A DNA stretch of 64,000 nt, taken from the NCBI RefSeq assembly GCF_003148495.1, contig NZ_QGGH01000012.1, forward strand, positions 62,001 through 126,000, read 5' to 3'. The translations under genes were made by a program, and so were the position numbers. The DNA is from Mesorhizobium loti (GTDB taxonomy: Bacteria; Pseudomonadota; Alphaproteobacteria; Rhizobiales; Rhizobiaceae). The notes beneath the pieces are model-generated. The model worked only from the letters and a program-made list of their open reading frames with translations. It ran no database searches and was not told the DNA's origin. Below are positions 46,261 through 54,853 of the stretch, piece after piece. The stretch's first letter is position 1. Each line of letters begins with the position of its first letter.

Positions 46261-46290
46261 GTCGGTACCCGCCCCTTGGCGGGTACCGAC
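46261..46290 (-). terminator. Strong hairpin between binding-protein gene and broken corrinoid gene
   Basis: GTCGGTACCCGCC (46,261-46,273) and GGCGGGTACCGAC (46,278-46,290) form a perfect 13-bp stem with a 4-base loop. On the minus strand it is followed by CTTTCGTT, only moderately T-rich. It lies about 210 bases after the minus-strand binding-protein stop and 31 bases before the corrinoid start. The stretch 46,291-46,502 holds no gene I recognise. Confidence 0.6.
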
Positions 46291-46502
46291 TAGGCTTGCG
46301 GTGCAGCCTTGGGAGTTGATCCGGGCGACGGGTTGGCCTTGCGTGCGGCAATCTTGACGAATGCCTGCTTGTATCGAACCTGGAGGATGTCGCATCCCCC
46401 AGGAACCTCCTCTAGTTGTCGCGGCAATTGCGAAAGCCGCGGTGTGTGCCGCTCCGAACGCTATGCCGACACCAGAAGGCATCGGCTGCCGTATGAGCTT
46501 GC

Positions 46503-48152
46503 CTATGCGTCCAGCCAGACGTTTTGAAGATCGATCTCGTAGGTCTGGTGCATGCCGTAGTTCTTCAGCTTCTTGCTCATATGGCAGTAAAGCTTCTGCC
46601 AGTACGGCTGGATGATAATACCGGAATCCTGCAGGATCCGCTCGACGTCCTTCATGACCTCCTTACGCTTGCCGGGGTCGCTGATCGAAAGAGCCTCTCT
46701 CAACTTGGCGTCGAACTCGGGATTGGCGTACCCGGTCTCGTTCCAGGCTTCGCCCGAGCGATAAGCCAGAGCGAGCGTCTGGACTGCCAGCGGACGCATA
46801 TACCAAATCGTGAGCGAATAAGGATATTTCGTCCAGTCGTTCCAGAACGTCGAACCAGGCAATACCGTTCGCTTCACCTTGATACCGGCTTCCCGTAGCT
46901 GGCCGGCAATCGCATCCCCTGTGGCCTTCTGCCAGTCGTCTTCGATGGTGATCAGTTCGTGCTCGTAATCGGCCTGTCCGGCTTCCGCCATCAGCTTCTT
47001 GGCGCCGGCGGCGTCACGTGCCTGTTTTGGAAGCGGGAAATACTCGGGCTGAATCGGACTGACGTGGTGATTCTCGCCGACCGTGCCGCGACCGTTGTAG
47101 CCGAGCTGCAGCACGGCGTTATTGTCGACCGCCATTTGCAGGGCGTTGCGCACCCTTTTGTCGTCATACGGTTTGTGCGCGACGTTAGTGCGCGCAACAA
47201 CAGTGGTCGCCGTCGCCACCTCGGACTTAACCAAGCCCATCTTGTCCAGTGCATCGATATAGTCGGACGGGGTCTCGTAATCCAAATCGATTTCGCCGGA
47301 GTCGAACGCCGAGATCGTAGCAGTGAAATCCTGGCCGTAGTCGATGAACTGTACGCCGTCGAGCGGCGCTTCTCCACTCCACCATTTGCCATTCTCGCGG
47401 CGCTTGACGACCGCTTTCTGGCCGACATCGTAGGAAACAAGTTCGAATGGTCCCGTACCGATCGGCTTCTTGACCGGATCGGCGCCGTCCTTGTCGAAGT
47501 TGCGATGCACGATGAGAGCCGGGTAGTCCGTGAAGCCAGGGATAATTGAGATGTCTGGCCCGTTCAGCTTCAGCTTCACGGTGTAATCATCGACCTTCGT
47601 GATCGCGCCGTCCTTCGCCTTGCCGGTCATGTCGTCGATCAGAGAACCCATGCGCGCTGCCATGGAGTTACCGGCAACACCCTTTTCACACCAGCGGGTA
47701 ATGTTGAAAACGACATCGTCAGCATGGAAGACGTCGCCGTTGTTCCACGTCACGCCCTCGCGCACGTGCAGAACGTATTCGGTGGCGTCATCGTTGACGC
47801 CCCAGCTCTCAAGCAGAACCGGTTCGAATGTGAACTTGTGCGTGTATCGCACCAAAGGCTCGAGCCAGCAGCGAGAAACATTTGCCATTTCTCCCCAATC
47901 GTACGTGCGCGGGTCCTTCTGCCCCTTGACGGACATAGCCACGCGCAGGGTTCCGCCCTTCTTCGGCTCTTCAGCGAAGGCCGGCTGCGGCACGGCAAGG
48001 CCCGCCATGCCGTAGGCCATGGCGGCCGATGCGCCGAACACGCTCGCGATTGCAAGGAACTCGCGCCGGTCCACCCGGCCCTCGCGAGCGTCCTTGGCCA
48101 TTTCGTCGACGGACGCAGGAACGCGCCCGCCATTCGACTTGAAGTATTTCAT
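46503..48152 (-). CDS. Family-5 (peptide/DppA type) ABC solute-binding protein with Tat signal
   Basis: A 549-residue periplasmic binding protein. The N-terminus carries a twin-arginine motif (DRREFLAIASVFG at about 29-41) followed by a hydrophobic stretch ending AFAEEP, so export by the Tat route is likely. The mature part is typical of SBP family 5: GTLRVAMSVKG, LREGVTWNNGD-like VREGVTWNNGDVFHADDVVF, IGTGPFELVSYDVGQ and VRNALQMAVDNN. The start at 48,152 was chosen because GAACAGGAGGAGAGC lies just upstream; the frame extends to 48,626 inside the GcvT-like gene. No permease or ATPase genes accompany it. The neighbours suggest a betaine or methylated amine ligand. Confidence 0.9.
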   Translation of the reverse strand: MKYFKSNGGRVPASVDEMAKDAREGRVDRREFLAIASVFGASAAMAYGMAGLAVPQPAFAEEPKKGGTLRVAMSVKGQKDPRTYDWGEMANVSRCWLEPLVRYTHKFTFEPVLLESWGVNDDATEYVLHVREGVTWNNGDVFHADDVVFNITRWCEKGVAGNSMAARMGSLIDDMTGKAKDGAITKVDDYTVKLKLNGPDISIIPGFTDYPALIVHRNFDKDGADPVKKPIGTGPFELVSYDVGQKAVVKRRENGKWWSGEAPLDGVQFIDYGQDFTATISAFDSGEIDLDYETPSDYIDALDKMGLVKSEVATATTVVARTNVAHKPYDDKRVRNALQMAVDNNAVLQLGYNGRGTVGENHHVSPIQPEYFPLPKQARDAAGAKKLMAEAGQADYEHELITIEDDWQKATGDAIAGQLREAGIKVKRTVLPGSTFWNDWTKYPYSLTIWYMRPLAVQTLALAYRSGEAWNETGYANPEFDAKLREALSISDPGKRKEVMKDVERILQDSGIIIQPYWQKLYCHMSKKLKNYGMHQTYEIDLQNVWLDA

Positions 48153-48234
48153 GCTCTCCTCCTGTTCTTGTTCCCATTCACAGTTCAAAACGCATGCTCC
48201 TGAGGCGAGGTTGGTCGCCTGCCTCACTGGTTTC

Positions 48235-49359
48235 TTAGGATCTGGCCCGCATCCTATTCGGGTCGTAGAGCGCCTCGCTGCGAAGGACAGCTTGGCTGGC
48301 ACGCGCCTTGGCTTCGACAACCACCGGCTGCCCGTCATTGGCCAGGTCCGAAATGACGTACCCTTGCGCCAGGGCCTTCCTGACCGTGAAGCCTTTGGCG
48401 ACCGATGTGACGGTGCCGGCTTTCCTGCCATCGACTGTGATGTCGGCGCCGATCTCCAGCGGCACATCAAGGTCGGCGGTCTCGACCAACATGAGGCGCT
48501 TGGACGGCCCCTGCTCCATCTGTCGCGCGATGACGCTGCGGCCGATGAAATCGGGTTTATCAAGACGGACAGTCCATTCGAGACCCGCTTCGACGGGAGT
48601 GTTGCCCGTCGAAAGATCAAGACCATACAGGGGAAACTTCTTCTCCATCCTTAGGGTAGCGAGCGAGCCCAGTCCGCAAGCCTTCACGCCCAGGTCTGCT
48701 CCGGCCTCGATAAGGCGGTCCCAGACGTGCTCGGCGTACTCAGAGGGATAGAACAATTCGTAGCCAAGCTCGCCCGAGTAGCCGGTGCGGGAGATCATCA
48801 TGTCGGGGACACCCGCCAGGTCGCCCATGACGAACCTGAAGTACTTCAGCTTGGACGCTGACAGATCGGCGTCGGTAAGTCTTGAAAGAAGTGCTCGGGA
48901 GTTCGGGCCCTGCACCGACATGTAAGCAAAGCGAGCGCCATAGTTGATGACCTGGACCCGAAGTTCGCCAGCCACCTCGCGTATCCAAGCTTCGACCGAA
49001 ACGAACCGCGACGGCGTGGGGCAAACCCTGAATGTGTCGTCTGCCATACGATAGACCAACAGGTCGTCGATCATCCCGCCCTCAGCGTTGCAGAGCGAGG
49101 TGTAGACAACGCCCGACGGTCCGACGCGCCCGATGTCGTTGACGCAAAGCTTCTGCATCACGTTGAGTGCGTCCGGTCCGGTCACTTCCAGGAAGTACTG
49201 CGAGTAGACGTCGAAGAGGCCGACGTTTTCTCGAGCGGCTATGTGCTCTGCTTCAATGGACCCGAAGTGCAAGGCGGCTGCAAAGCCGATGCGATCCACG
49301 AACTCCGCGCCAGCGGCCGCGTGCTTGTGATAGTAAGGCGTGCGGCGGATCATGGCCAT
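48235..49359 (-). CDS. GcvT-like aminomethyltransferase-family protein
   Basis: A 374-residue GcvT/YgfZ-fold protein, the folate-binding half of methyl-transfer enzymes without a flavin domain. Features are ENVGLFDVYSQYFLEVTGPD, GMIDDLLVYRM, SRTGYSGELGYELFYPSEYA and KACGLGSLATLRMEKKFPLY. It would take a one-carbon unit from an N-methyl compound onto tetrahydrofolate. The start at 49,359 follows AGAAGGACAG; the open frame extends upstream to 49,680 inside the flavoprotein gene. It lies 37 bases after that gene on the same strand, so it probably works with that oxidoreductase. Confidence 0.88.
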   Translation of the reverse strand: MAMIRRTPYYHKHAAAGAEFVDRIGFAAALHFGSIEAEHIAARENVGLFDVYSQYFLEVTGPDALNVMQKLCVNDIGRVGPSGVVYTSLCNAEGGMIDDLLVYRMADDTFRVCPTPSRFVSVEAWIREVAGELRVQVINYGARFAYMSVQGPNSRALLSRLTDADLSASKLKYFRFVMGDLAGVPDMMISRTGYSGELGYELFYPSEYAEHVWDRLIEAGADLGVKACGLGSLATLRMEKKFPLYGLDLSTGNTPVEAGLEWTVRLDKPDFIGRSVIARQMEQGPSKRLMLVETADLDVPLEIGADITVDGRKAGTVTSVAKGFTVRKALAQGYVISDLANDGQPVVVEAKARASQAVLRSEALYDPNRMRARS

Positions 49360-49396
49360 CTGGTCTGTCCTTCTAAATGTTGATGGTGGCGCTTGC

Positions 49397-51001
49397 TCAT
49401 CGCATCCGCTTCCCTTGGTCCTTAAGAATTTCCCGCGCTGCGTTGTGGCCAGGAATGCCGGATACGCCGCCTCCTGGATGAGTGCTCGAGCCGCACTGAT
49501 AGAGTCCGCGGATCGGCGACCTGTAGTCGGAGTAGTGAGCGGCCGGCCGCTTGAAGAAGAGTTGGTCAGGTGCGAGTTCGCCATGGAAGATGTGGCCGGA
49601 GGGTAGGTTGACCCGGCGTTCGATCTCGTCGGGCGTGAGCACATCCATGGCGATGACGTCGCCCGAAAAGCCTGGCGCAAAGCGGTCCATGGTGGCCATC
49701 ACGTTCTTGACGAGGTTCGGCCTCTCGGCTTCCCAGTTGGACGACTTCAGGTCGCATGCGGCGTGCCCACCGAAGACGTTGAGAACGTGCTTGCCTGCAG
49801 GAGCAAGGGTGTCGTCGACCACCGTGGGGGCAACAGGGGTCAGGAACGGCTCGGTGGAATACCAGCCATCCTTGGCATCTGTGTACGAGCGGTCCAAATA
49901 TTCGACGTCGGGCGCGATGTGCACGTATGTCGGGTAGGTGAAGCTGCCGAGAGCCCCGTCCGCGATCGCCTTGTCGACGGCCCGGTACTGCGGGAGGCGT
50001 TCGCACGCGATGTTGATTTTGAAAGCGGAGGAGCGCATCCGATAATTGCGTATGTCGCGCACGAATTCCGACGGCAGTTCCTTTGAGTCCACCAGCTTCA
50101 GGAACGTGACCGGAGCCGCGGCATTCGAGACGACAATCTTCGAGCGGTACTCACGACCATTGCGCAGGGCAACGCCGACACTTCTGCCATTCTCGATGAT
50201 GATCCGCTCGACATCGGCCTCAGTCTCGATCTGGAGACCCTTCGTACGGCCATAGGAGGCAATGGACTGGGTAATCGCACCCATCCCTCCCTTAATGAAT
50301 CCCCAACCGCCAGCGCCTTCGTGCTCGCCCATGATGTGGTGGATGATCACGTAGGCAGACCCGGGCGTACGCGGACTGACGAACGTCCCGATCGAGGCGT
50401 AGTACGCGAGGACCGCCCGGATGCGGCTGTCGTCGAACCATTCTCGCAGGAAGTCGTCCGCGCTCATAGTAAGCAGGTCGACAAGGCGATAGAAGCGATC
50501 GCCGATCTTGCGATACTTCCAGGCGAACGAGGCCAGGTTCTTGAGCGACTTGAAGTCGGTCCGCGACGGGTCTGGCGGAACGTCGAACAGAAGCTTGCGC
50601 ACCACGTTGGCGGCTTCGCTTATGTAGCGGTCGAATTCCGGATAGATCTCAGCGTCGTGGCGGTTGAAGCGACCAAACTGTTCCTGCGTCTTCTTCACGT
50701 TGTCGGAGAAGACGATGTAGTCATCGTCCAACGGCGAGTACATATCCGAGCAAGGCAGTACTTGGAGCCCATGCTTGGCGAGTTCGAGGTCGCGGATGAT
50801 CCTGGGATGCAACAGGCTCATCAGGTAGGAGAAAGTCGACGCCCGATAACCTGGATGGAACTCCTCGGTCACGGCTGCTCCGCCCACAACAGAGCGTCGC
50901 TCGAGGACTTTGACCTTCAGTCCATTGCGGGTTAGGTAGGCGCCGCAGACCAATCCGTTGTGCCCGCCTCCAATGACGATCGCGTCGTAGGTCTCTGACA
51001 T
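49397..51001 (-). CDS. PYROXD2/phytoene-desaturase-like FAD oxidoreductase
   Basis: A 534-residue NAD(P)/FAD-dependent oxidoreductase. The FAD loop is IVIGGGHNGLVCGAYLTRNG at about 8-28, followed by VLERRSVVGGAAVTEEFHPG. A C-terminal FAD contact is GLYQCGSSTHPGGGVSGIPG. The closest type is the PYROXD2/CrtI-like group whose bacterial members are often of unknown substrate. Its position ahead of a GcvT-like gene suggests oxidation of an N-methylated compound with passage of formaldehyde-level carbon to folate; this is inference. It is divergent from the LysR gene at 51,276. Confidence 0.87.
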   Translation of the reverse strand: MSETYDAIVIGGGHNGLVCGAYLTRNGLKVKVLERRSVVGGAAVTEEFHPGYRASTFSYLMSLLHPRIIRDLELAKHGLQVLPCSDMYSPLDDDYIVFSDNVKKTQEQFGRFNRHDAEIYPEFDRYISEAANVVRKLLFDVPPDPSRTDFKSLKNLASFAWKYRKIGDRFYRLVDLLTMSADDFLREWFDDSRIRAVLAYYASIGTFVSPRTPGSAYVIIHHIMGEHEGAGGWGFIKGGMGAITQSIASYGRTKGLQIETEADVERIIIENGRSVGVALRNGREYRSKIVVSNAAAPVTFLKLVDSKELPSEFVRDIRNYRMRSSAFKINIACERLPQYRAVDKAIADGALGSFTYPTYVHIAPDVEYLDRSYTDAKDGWYSTEPFLTPVAPTVVDDTLAPAGKHVLNVFGGHAACDLKSSNWEAERPNLVKNVMATMDRFAPGFSGDVIAMDVLTPDEIERRVNLPSGHIFHGELAPDQLFFKRPAAHYSDYRSPIRGLYQCGSSTHPGGGVSGIPGHNAAREILKDQGKRMR

Positions 51002-51136
51002 TCAAGTCTCGCTTGGGGCTTGGGCTAGGTTCGCGAGCAGCGCTGCTTCACGCTCCGTGTCGACTAGCGTCACAACCGGGATGTTCAGGGTCATGACCAT
51101 GATGCCGGATTGGATTTGACTTCGATTTGTGGACAT
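51002..51136 (-). other. 44-codon ORF resembling the start of the CaiD-like gene
   Basis: Frame of 44 residues ending directly against the flavoprotein start. Its first half (SGIMVMTLNIPVVTLVDT) resembles the N-terminus of the CaiD-like protein at 59,499-60,317 (SGIMVVTMNRPPANAIDT), and the DNA is also similar there. It is either a duplicated fragment or a short leader ORF coupled to the downstream gene. Confidence 0.45.
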
Positions 51137-51173
51137 GGCGACAGGTGACAACCTTGACAGCTGATATGACGGG

Positions 51174-51205
51174 CCTTCATGTGATGAAGGGACTTCTGTG
51201 AAGTC
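51174..51205. promoter_or_regulatory. Tandem dyads, likely operator in the LysR/flavoprotein divergent region
   Basis: Two adjacent perfect inverted repeats occur: CCTTCAT-gtg-ATGAAGG (51,174-51,190) and GACTTC-tgt-GAAGTC (51,191-51,205), with centres 16 bases apart. A looser pair TTCATG/CATGAA (51,253-51,280) overlaps the LysR start codon. The spacing fits binding by a LysR-type dimer-of-dimers. Confidence 0.55.
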
Positions 51206-51275
51206 AAACCCTAAAATATGCGCTGTTGAAGCCGAGCGATATGCGCATCCCATTCATGGCACATGAGAGCAGCTC

Positions 51276-52235
51276 ATGAAGTATTGGCGACATGTCCCCC
51301 CGTTGCGCGTGATGCTCGCCATAGAGGCAACAGCCCGTCTGGAGAGCCTTTCCAAGGCGGCCGGTGAGCTCAACGTGACCCAGTCAGCGATTAGTCATCT
51401 CATCACGCAGGCAGAAGATTTTTTGTCTGTCAGATTGTTTGATAGACAAAGCAGGCCCGTACGCGTCACGACTGAGGGGAGGCGCTATGTAAATGCCCTT
51501 GTAGCCGGCCTCGATATCATCTCCCTCGAGGGCGAGACGCTTCAGCGGGGCCACAATGCGGACAGTCTTACCGTCTCATGTAACCTCGCCTATGCAAACT
51601 TCTGGCTGCTGCCTCGCCTGAAGGAATTCCACAAGAGCCACCCTGAGATCACCGTGAACATGGTGACGGCGTATCAGGGGTTGCCCGAACTCTCTGAAAG
51701 AATCGACATTTCGGTCCGGTTCGGCAAAGGCAACTGGCCGGATTGTGACGCCGAATTGCTCCTGTCAGAGCTAATCACTCCCGTCGCAAACCCTGCTTAT
51801 CTGGCCCGCTCGGCTCCCATCAAGACCCCGCGCGATCTGACGATGCACATCCTGCTGCACGCAAGGGCGGACGACAAGTCGTGGTTCGACTGGGAGCAAT
51901 GGTTTGCCCACTATGACATCAAGACCAATCCGCTGCCCGGGCCGCATTTTGACAATCATTTGACCATGATGCAGGCCGCCCTGGCAGGCGAAGGCATCGC
52001 GCTCGGATGGATTGGCACCGCAACGGAGCTTGTCCGAGCCGGGCAGCTGGTTGAGCTGTTTGACGACAAGGTTCAGGCCGACGGCGGTATCTATCTGGTC
52101 TGGCGCAAGAACGTCCCCCTATCGACTGCCGCCAAGACTTTTGCCAAATGGATGCTTGGTTCGCGAGATGACAGCTTGCGTGACCTCCAGGATCACAGCC
52201 CTCCGATCACGGTCGACTGGGAACGTGGGCCGTAG
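51276..52235 (+). CDS. LysR-family regulator (GcvA-like)
   Basis: A 319-residue LysR-type regulator. Residues about 5-65 are the winged helix-turn-helix (LRVMLAIEATARLESLSKAA, LNVTQSAISHLITQAEDFL). Residues about 95-300 form the periplasmic-binding-like effector domain (LTVSCNLAYANFWLLPRLKE, GEGIALGWIGTATELVRAGQ). It resembles GcvA-type regulators of glycine or amine metabolism. It is divergent from the flavoprotein/GcvT-like/binding-protein genes and convergent with the dimethylglycine-dehydrogenase-like gene. Its start codon overlaps a TTCATG/CATGAA dyad, which suggests autoregulation. Confidence 0.9.
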   Translation: MKYWRHVPPLRVMLAIEATARLESLSKAAGELNVTQSAISHLITQAEDFLSVRLFDRQSRPVRVTTEGRRYVNALVAGLDIISLEGETLQRGHNADSLTVSCNLAYANFWLLPRLKEFHKSHPEITVNMVTAYQGLPELSERIDISVRFGKGNWPDCDAELLLSELITPVANPAYLARSAPIKTPRDLTMHILLHARADDKSWFDWEQWFAHYDIKTNPLPGPHFDNHLTMMQAALAGEGIALGWIGTATELVRAGQLVELFDDKVQADGGIYLVWRKNVPLSTAAKTFAKWMLGSRDDSLRDLQDHSPPITVDWERGP

Positions 52236-52311
52236 GGTTCCGCGAAGGTTCCTCGACGCAGCCAGGTTCCGAAGGCGCCGCCATTGCCGACGCCTCATGA
52301 ATGCCAGATGC

Positions 52312-54762
52312 CTAGCCGCGCACTCTCGCGTTTCGCGGGTCGTACCAAGGCCCAAACTGGAGCTCGATCGGATAGCGCTTCATCGCAATTTCGACCTCCC
52401 ACTTGCCATCGGCGAGCCAGTCCTTTGTCACTCCATCAGCGTTTCTCACGTAACCAAGGCCAAGCGACGCGCCGACGCGATGGCCATAGGCTCCGGACGT
52501 AACCGACCCGACGATGGCGCCGTCGCGGACCAGCGGCTCGTTGTGATAGAGCATCGGCATGTCAGGTCCACCTGCCAGTTTCACTTGCACAAGGCGGCGC
52601 CTGACAGTGCCCTCCGCTCGTTGCGTCAGCAGCGCGTCTCGACCAAAGAAGCCGCCGGGCTTGTCCAAGGCCACGGCAAAGCCGAGGCCACCGTTGTAGG
52701 GCGTGTCCTCCTCGCCGATGTCGTGCCCCCAATGGCGATAGCCTTTTTCCATCCGCAACGAATTCAGTGCGAAGAAGCCGCCGTGCTTAAGGCCGAGGTC
52801 GTTTCCAACCTCGACGAGCTTTTCATGCACGTGAGCGGCGAATTCCGTTTCGGGATAAAGCTCGAAGCCGAACTCGCCCACAAACGTCAGCCGACTTGCG
52901 CGAACGCGAGCGTAGCCGAGGTCGATCTCGCGGCTCGTACCGAAGGGAAAGCCATCGTTGCTGAAATCATCAGGCGAGACGCGCGCCATGAGCTCCCGCG
53001 CCTTCGGCCCCATCACGGCAAGCATCGGAAGGCCGGATGTGATGTCGACGATGTGGACGCGCGCCCCGTCCGGCAGGTGCCGCTTGAACCAGGCGAGGTC
53101 CCGACGCTGCGAGACTGCCACGGTGACGACGAGGAAGGCGTCATCCGCCAGACGCGTCACCGTGACGTCCGCCTCGATGCCACCGATCTCGTTGAGCCAC
53201 TGTGAGTAGACCACGCGGCCGACCTCGACGTCGCAATCGGCAGCGCAAATCCAGTTCATCGTCTTGAGCGCGTCCGGACCTTCGACACGGTATTTGACGA
53301 AACAGCTATGGTCGAAAATCGTCACGTTCTCAGCGGTGTTCTGGCACTCCGCGCGAACATTCGCGAACCAGCTCGGGCGGTAGTAGGAATATTCGATGTT
53401 CACGACTTCCTGGGCGGTACCGAAGAAGCCAGGCCGCTCCCAGCCCGCCGCTTCGGCCATGAAGGCACCGGCCGCGACCAGGCGATCGTGGAAAGGCGAT
53501 CGGCGCACGCCCCGTGCGGATACAAATTGACGGCTCGGCCAGTGCATGTCGAAGTTGAGGCCGAGGGTCTCGACCGTGCGGTCCTCCAGGTATTTCCGAT
53601 TGCGTTGGAAACTTTGGGTGCGGCGCACGTCGACATCGATAAGCTCAACGGGAGGCCTGCCGTCGCGTATCCAAGAGGCGAGCGATTTGCCCACGCCACC
53701 GGAGGATAGGATGCCAAGGGAATTGAAGCCCGTGGCGCAGTACAGTCCGGAGACCTCGGCAGTTTCGCCCAGCAGGTAGCGGCCGTCCGCGGTGAAGCTT
53801 TCTGGCCCGTTGAAGAACAGCTGAATGCCAGTGTCAGCCAGCAGCGGCACGCGGTTGGCCGCCGCCTCGAGGTGCGGCGCGATGTGGTCGATGTCTTCCG
53901 GAAGCGCGTCGAATCTAAAGTCCTTTGAGATGCCCTTCTGTCCCCAGGGTTTCGCCACAGGTTCGAAAAAGCCGACGAGCAGCTTGCCGGCGTCTTCCTT
54001 GTAGTAGGTCCACTCGTCGCCCAGGAACATCACCGGAAGATTGCGTGGCAGGTCGGGAATGGCTTCGGTGACGACATAGAAATGCTCCGCGGCGTGGAGC
54101 GGGACTGTGACGCCGATCTCGGCCGCCAGATCGCGCGACCACATGCCGCCGCAGATAACGACAATCCGGGCTTCGATCTTGCCTTGCTCCGTCATTACGC
54201 CGACGGCACGGCCGTTCTCCACGAAGAGTTGGGTCACCGGCAAGTTCTCTATGATCCGGACCCCGCCCGTCCGCGCGCCTTTGGCGTAAGCCATCGTGAC
54301 GTCGGCCGGATTGACCTGCCCGTCGTGAGGGAACCAGAACCCGCCGACGATGCCCGCGAGGTTGACGGGCCCCCACCGCTCCTTGATTTCACCCGGCGTT
54401 ACTGCCTCGACCGGAAGGCCGAAGTTGCGCCCCATGGAAGCGCCCCTGGCCAATTCCTCATACCGCGCTGGCGTGGTCGCGACCCGGAGCGATCCGTTGC
54501 GTTTGAATCCAGTGGCCTGGCCAGTTTCCTGCTCAAGACGGGTGAAGAGTTCACCCGTGTATTTCGCCAGCTCGGTCATCCGCTGTGTCGCGCGCAGCTG
54601 GGTGACCAACCCGGCGGCATGCCAGGTGGTGCCGCACGTCAGTTGACGGCGCTCGCACAGCACCACGTCTGTGATGCCAATTTTGGCCAGGTGATAGGCG
54701 ATCGAGCAGCCCGCCACGCCACCGCCGACGATAACAACATCAGCCTTCGAGGGTATGTTCAT
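52312..54762 (-). CDS. Dimethylglycine/sarcosine dehydrogenase-like FAD enzyme with GcvT domain, paralogue 2
   Basis: An 816-residue flavoenzyme with the same two-domain layout as the copy at 6,890-9,364. The FAD loop is VIVGGGVAGCSIAYHLAKIG and the covalent-flavin histidine is H48 in TCGTTWHAAGL. The folate half has IGGIEADVTVTRL and LTFVGEFGFELYPETEFAAH, ending in the long tail with GSVTSGAYGHRVGASLGLGY. It is the last gene of the carnitine operon, where it can take dimethylglycine or sarcosine made from glycine betaine. No clear glycine-betaine-to-dimethylglycine enzyme (Rieske monooxygenase or BHMT) is in the window. Confidence 0.9.
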   Translation of the reverse strand: MNIPSKADVVIVGGGVAGCSIAYHLAKIGITDVVLCERRQLTCGTTWHAAGLVTQLRATQRMTELAKYTGELFTRLEQETGQATGFKRNGSLRVATTPARYEELARGASMGRNFGLPVEAVTPGEIKERWGPVNLAGIVGGFWFPHDGQVNPADVTMAYAKGARTGGVRIIENLPVTQLFVENGRAVGVMTEQGKIEARIVVICGGMWSRDLAAEIGVTVPLHAAEHFYVVTEAIPDLPRNLPVMFLGDEWTYYKEDAGKLLVGFFEPVAKPWGQKGISKDFRFDALPEDIDHIAPHLEAAANRVPLLADTGIQLFFNGPESFTADGRYLLGETAEVSGLYCATGFNSLGILSSGGVGKSLASWIRDGRPPVELIDVDVRRTQSFQRNRKYLEDRTVETLGLNFDMHWPSRQFVSARGVRRSPFHDRLVAAGAFMAEAAGWERPGFFGTAQEVVNIEYSYYRPSWFANVRAECQNTAENVTIFDHSCFVKYRVEGPDALKTMNWICAADCDVEVGRVVYSQWLNEIGGIEADVTVTRLADDAFLVVTVAVSQRRDLAWFKRHLPDGARVHIVDITSGLPMLAVMGPKARELMARVSPDDFSNDGFPFGTSREIDLGYARVRASRLTFVGEFGFELYPETEFAAHVHEKLVEVGNDLGLKHGGFFALNSLRMEKGYRHWGHDIGEEDTPYNGGLGFAVALDKPGGFFGRDALLTQRAEGTVRRRLVQVKLAGGPDMPMLYHNEPLVRDGAIVGSVTSGAYGHRVGASLGLGYVRNADGVTKDWLADGKWEVEIAMKRYPIELQFGPWYDPRNARVRG

Positions 54763-54853
54763 ATCCAGTGCCTTTTGAGATTGCTGTTCTGCCCGCGAGT
54801 TCGCCGGGGTGAACGATGTAAATTTCAGATGATGGAGGCGTAGCTACCTTTTC

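Noticed and set aside
52012..53205. A 397-codon open frame on the plus strand
   Set aside because: It overlaps the end of the LysR gene in another frame and the antisense of the flavoenzyme gene; the translation is rich in R, H and A and matches no family.
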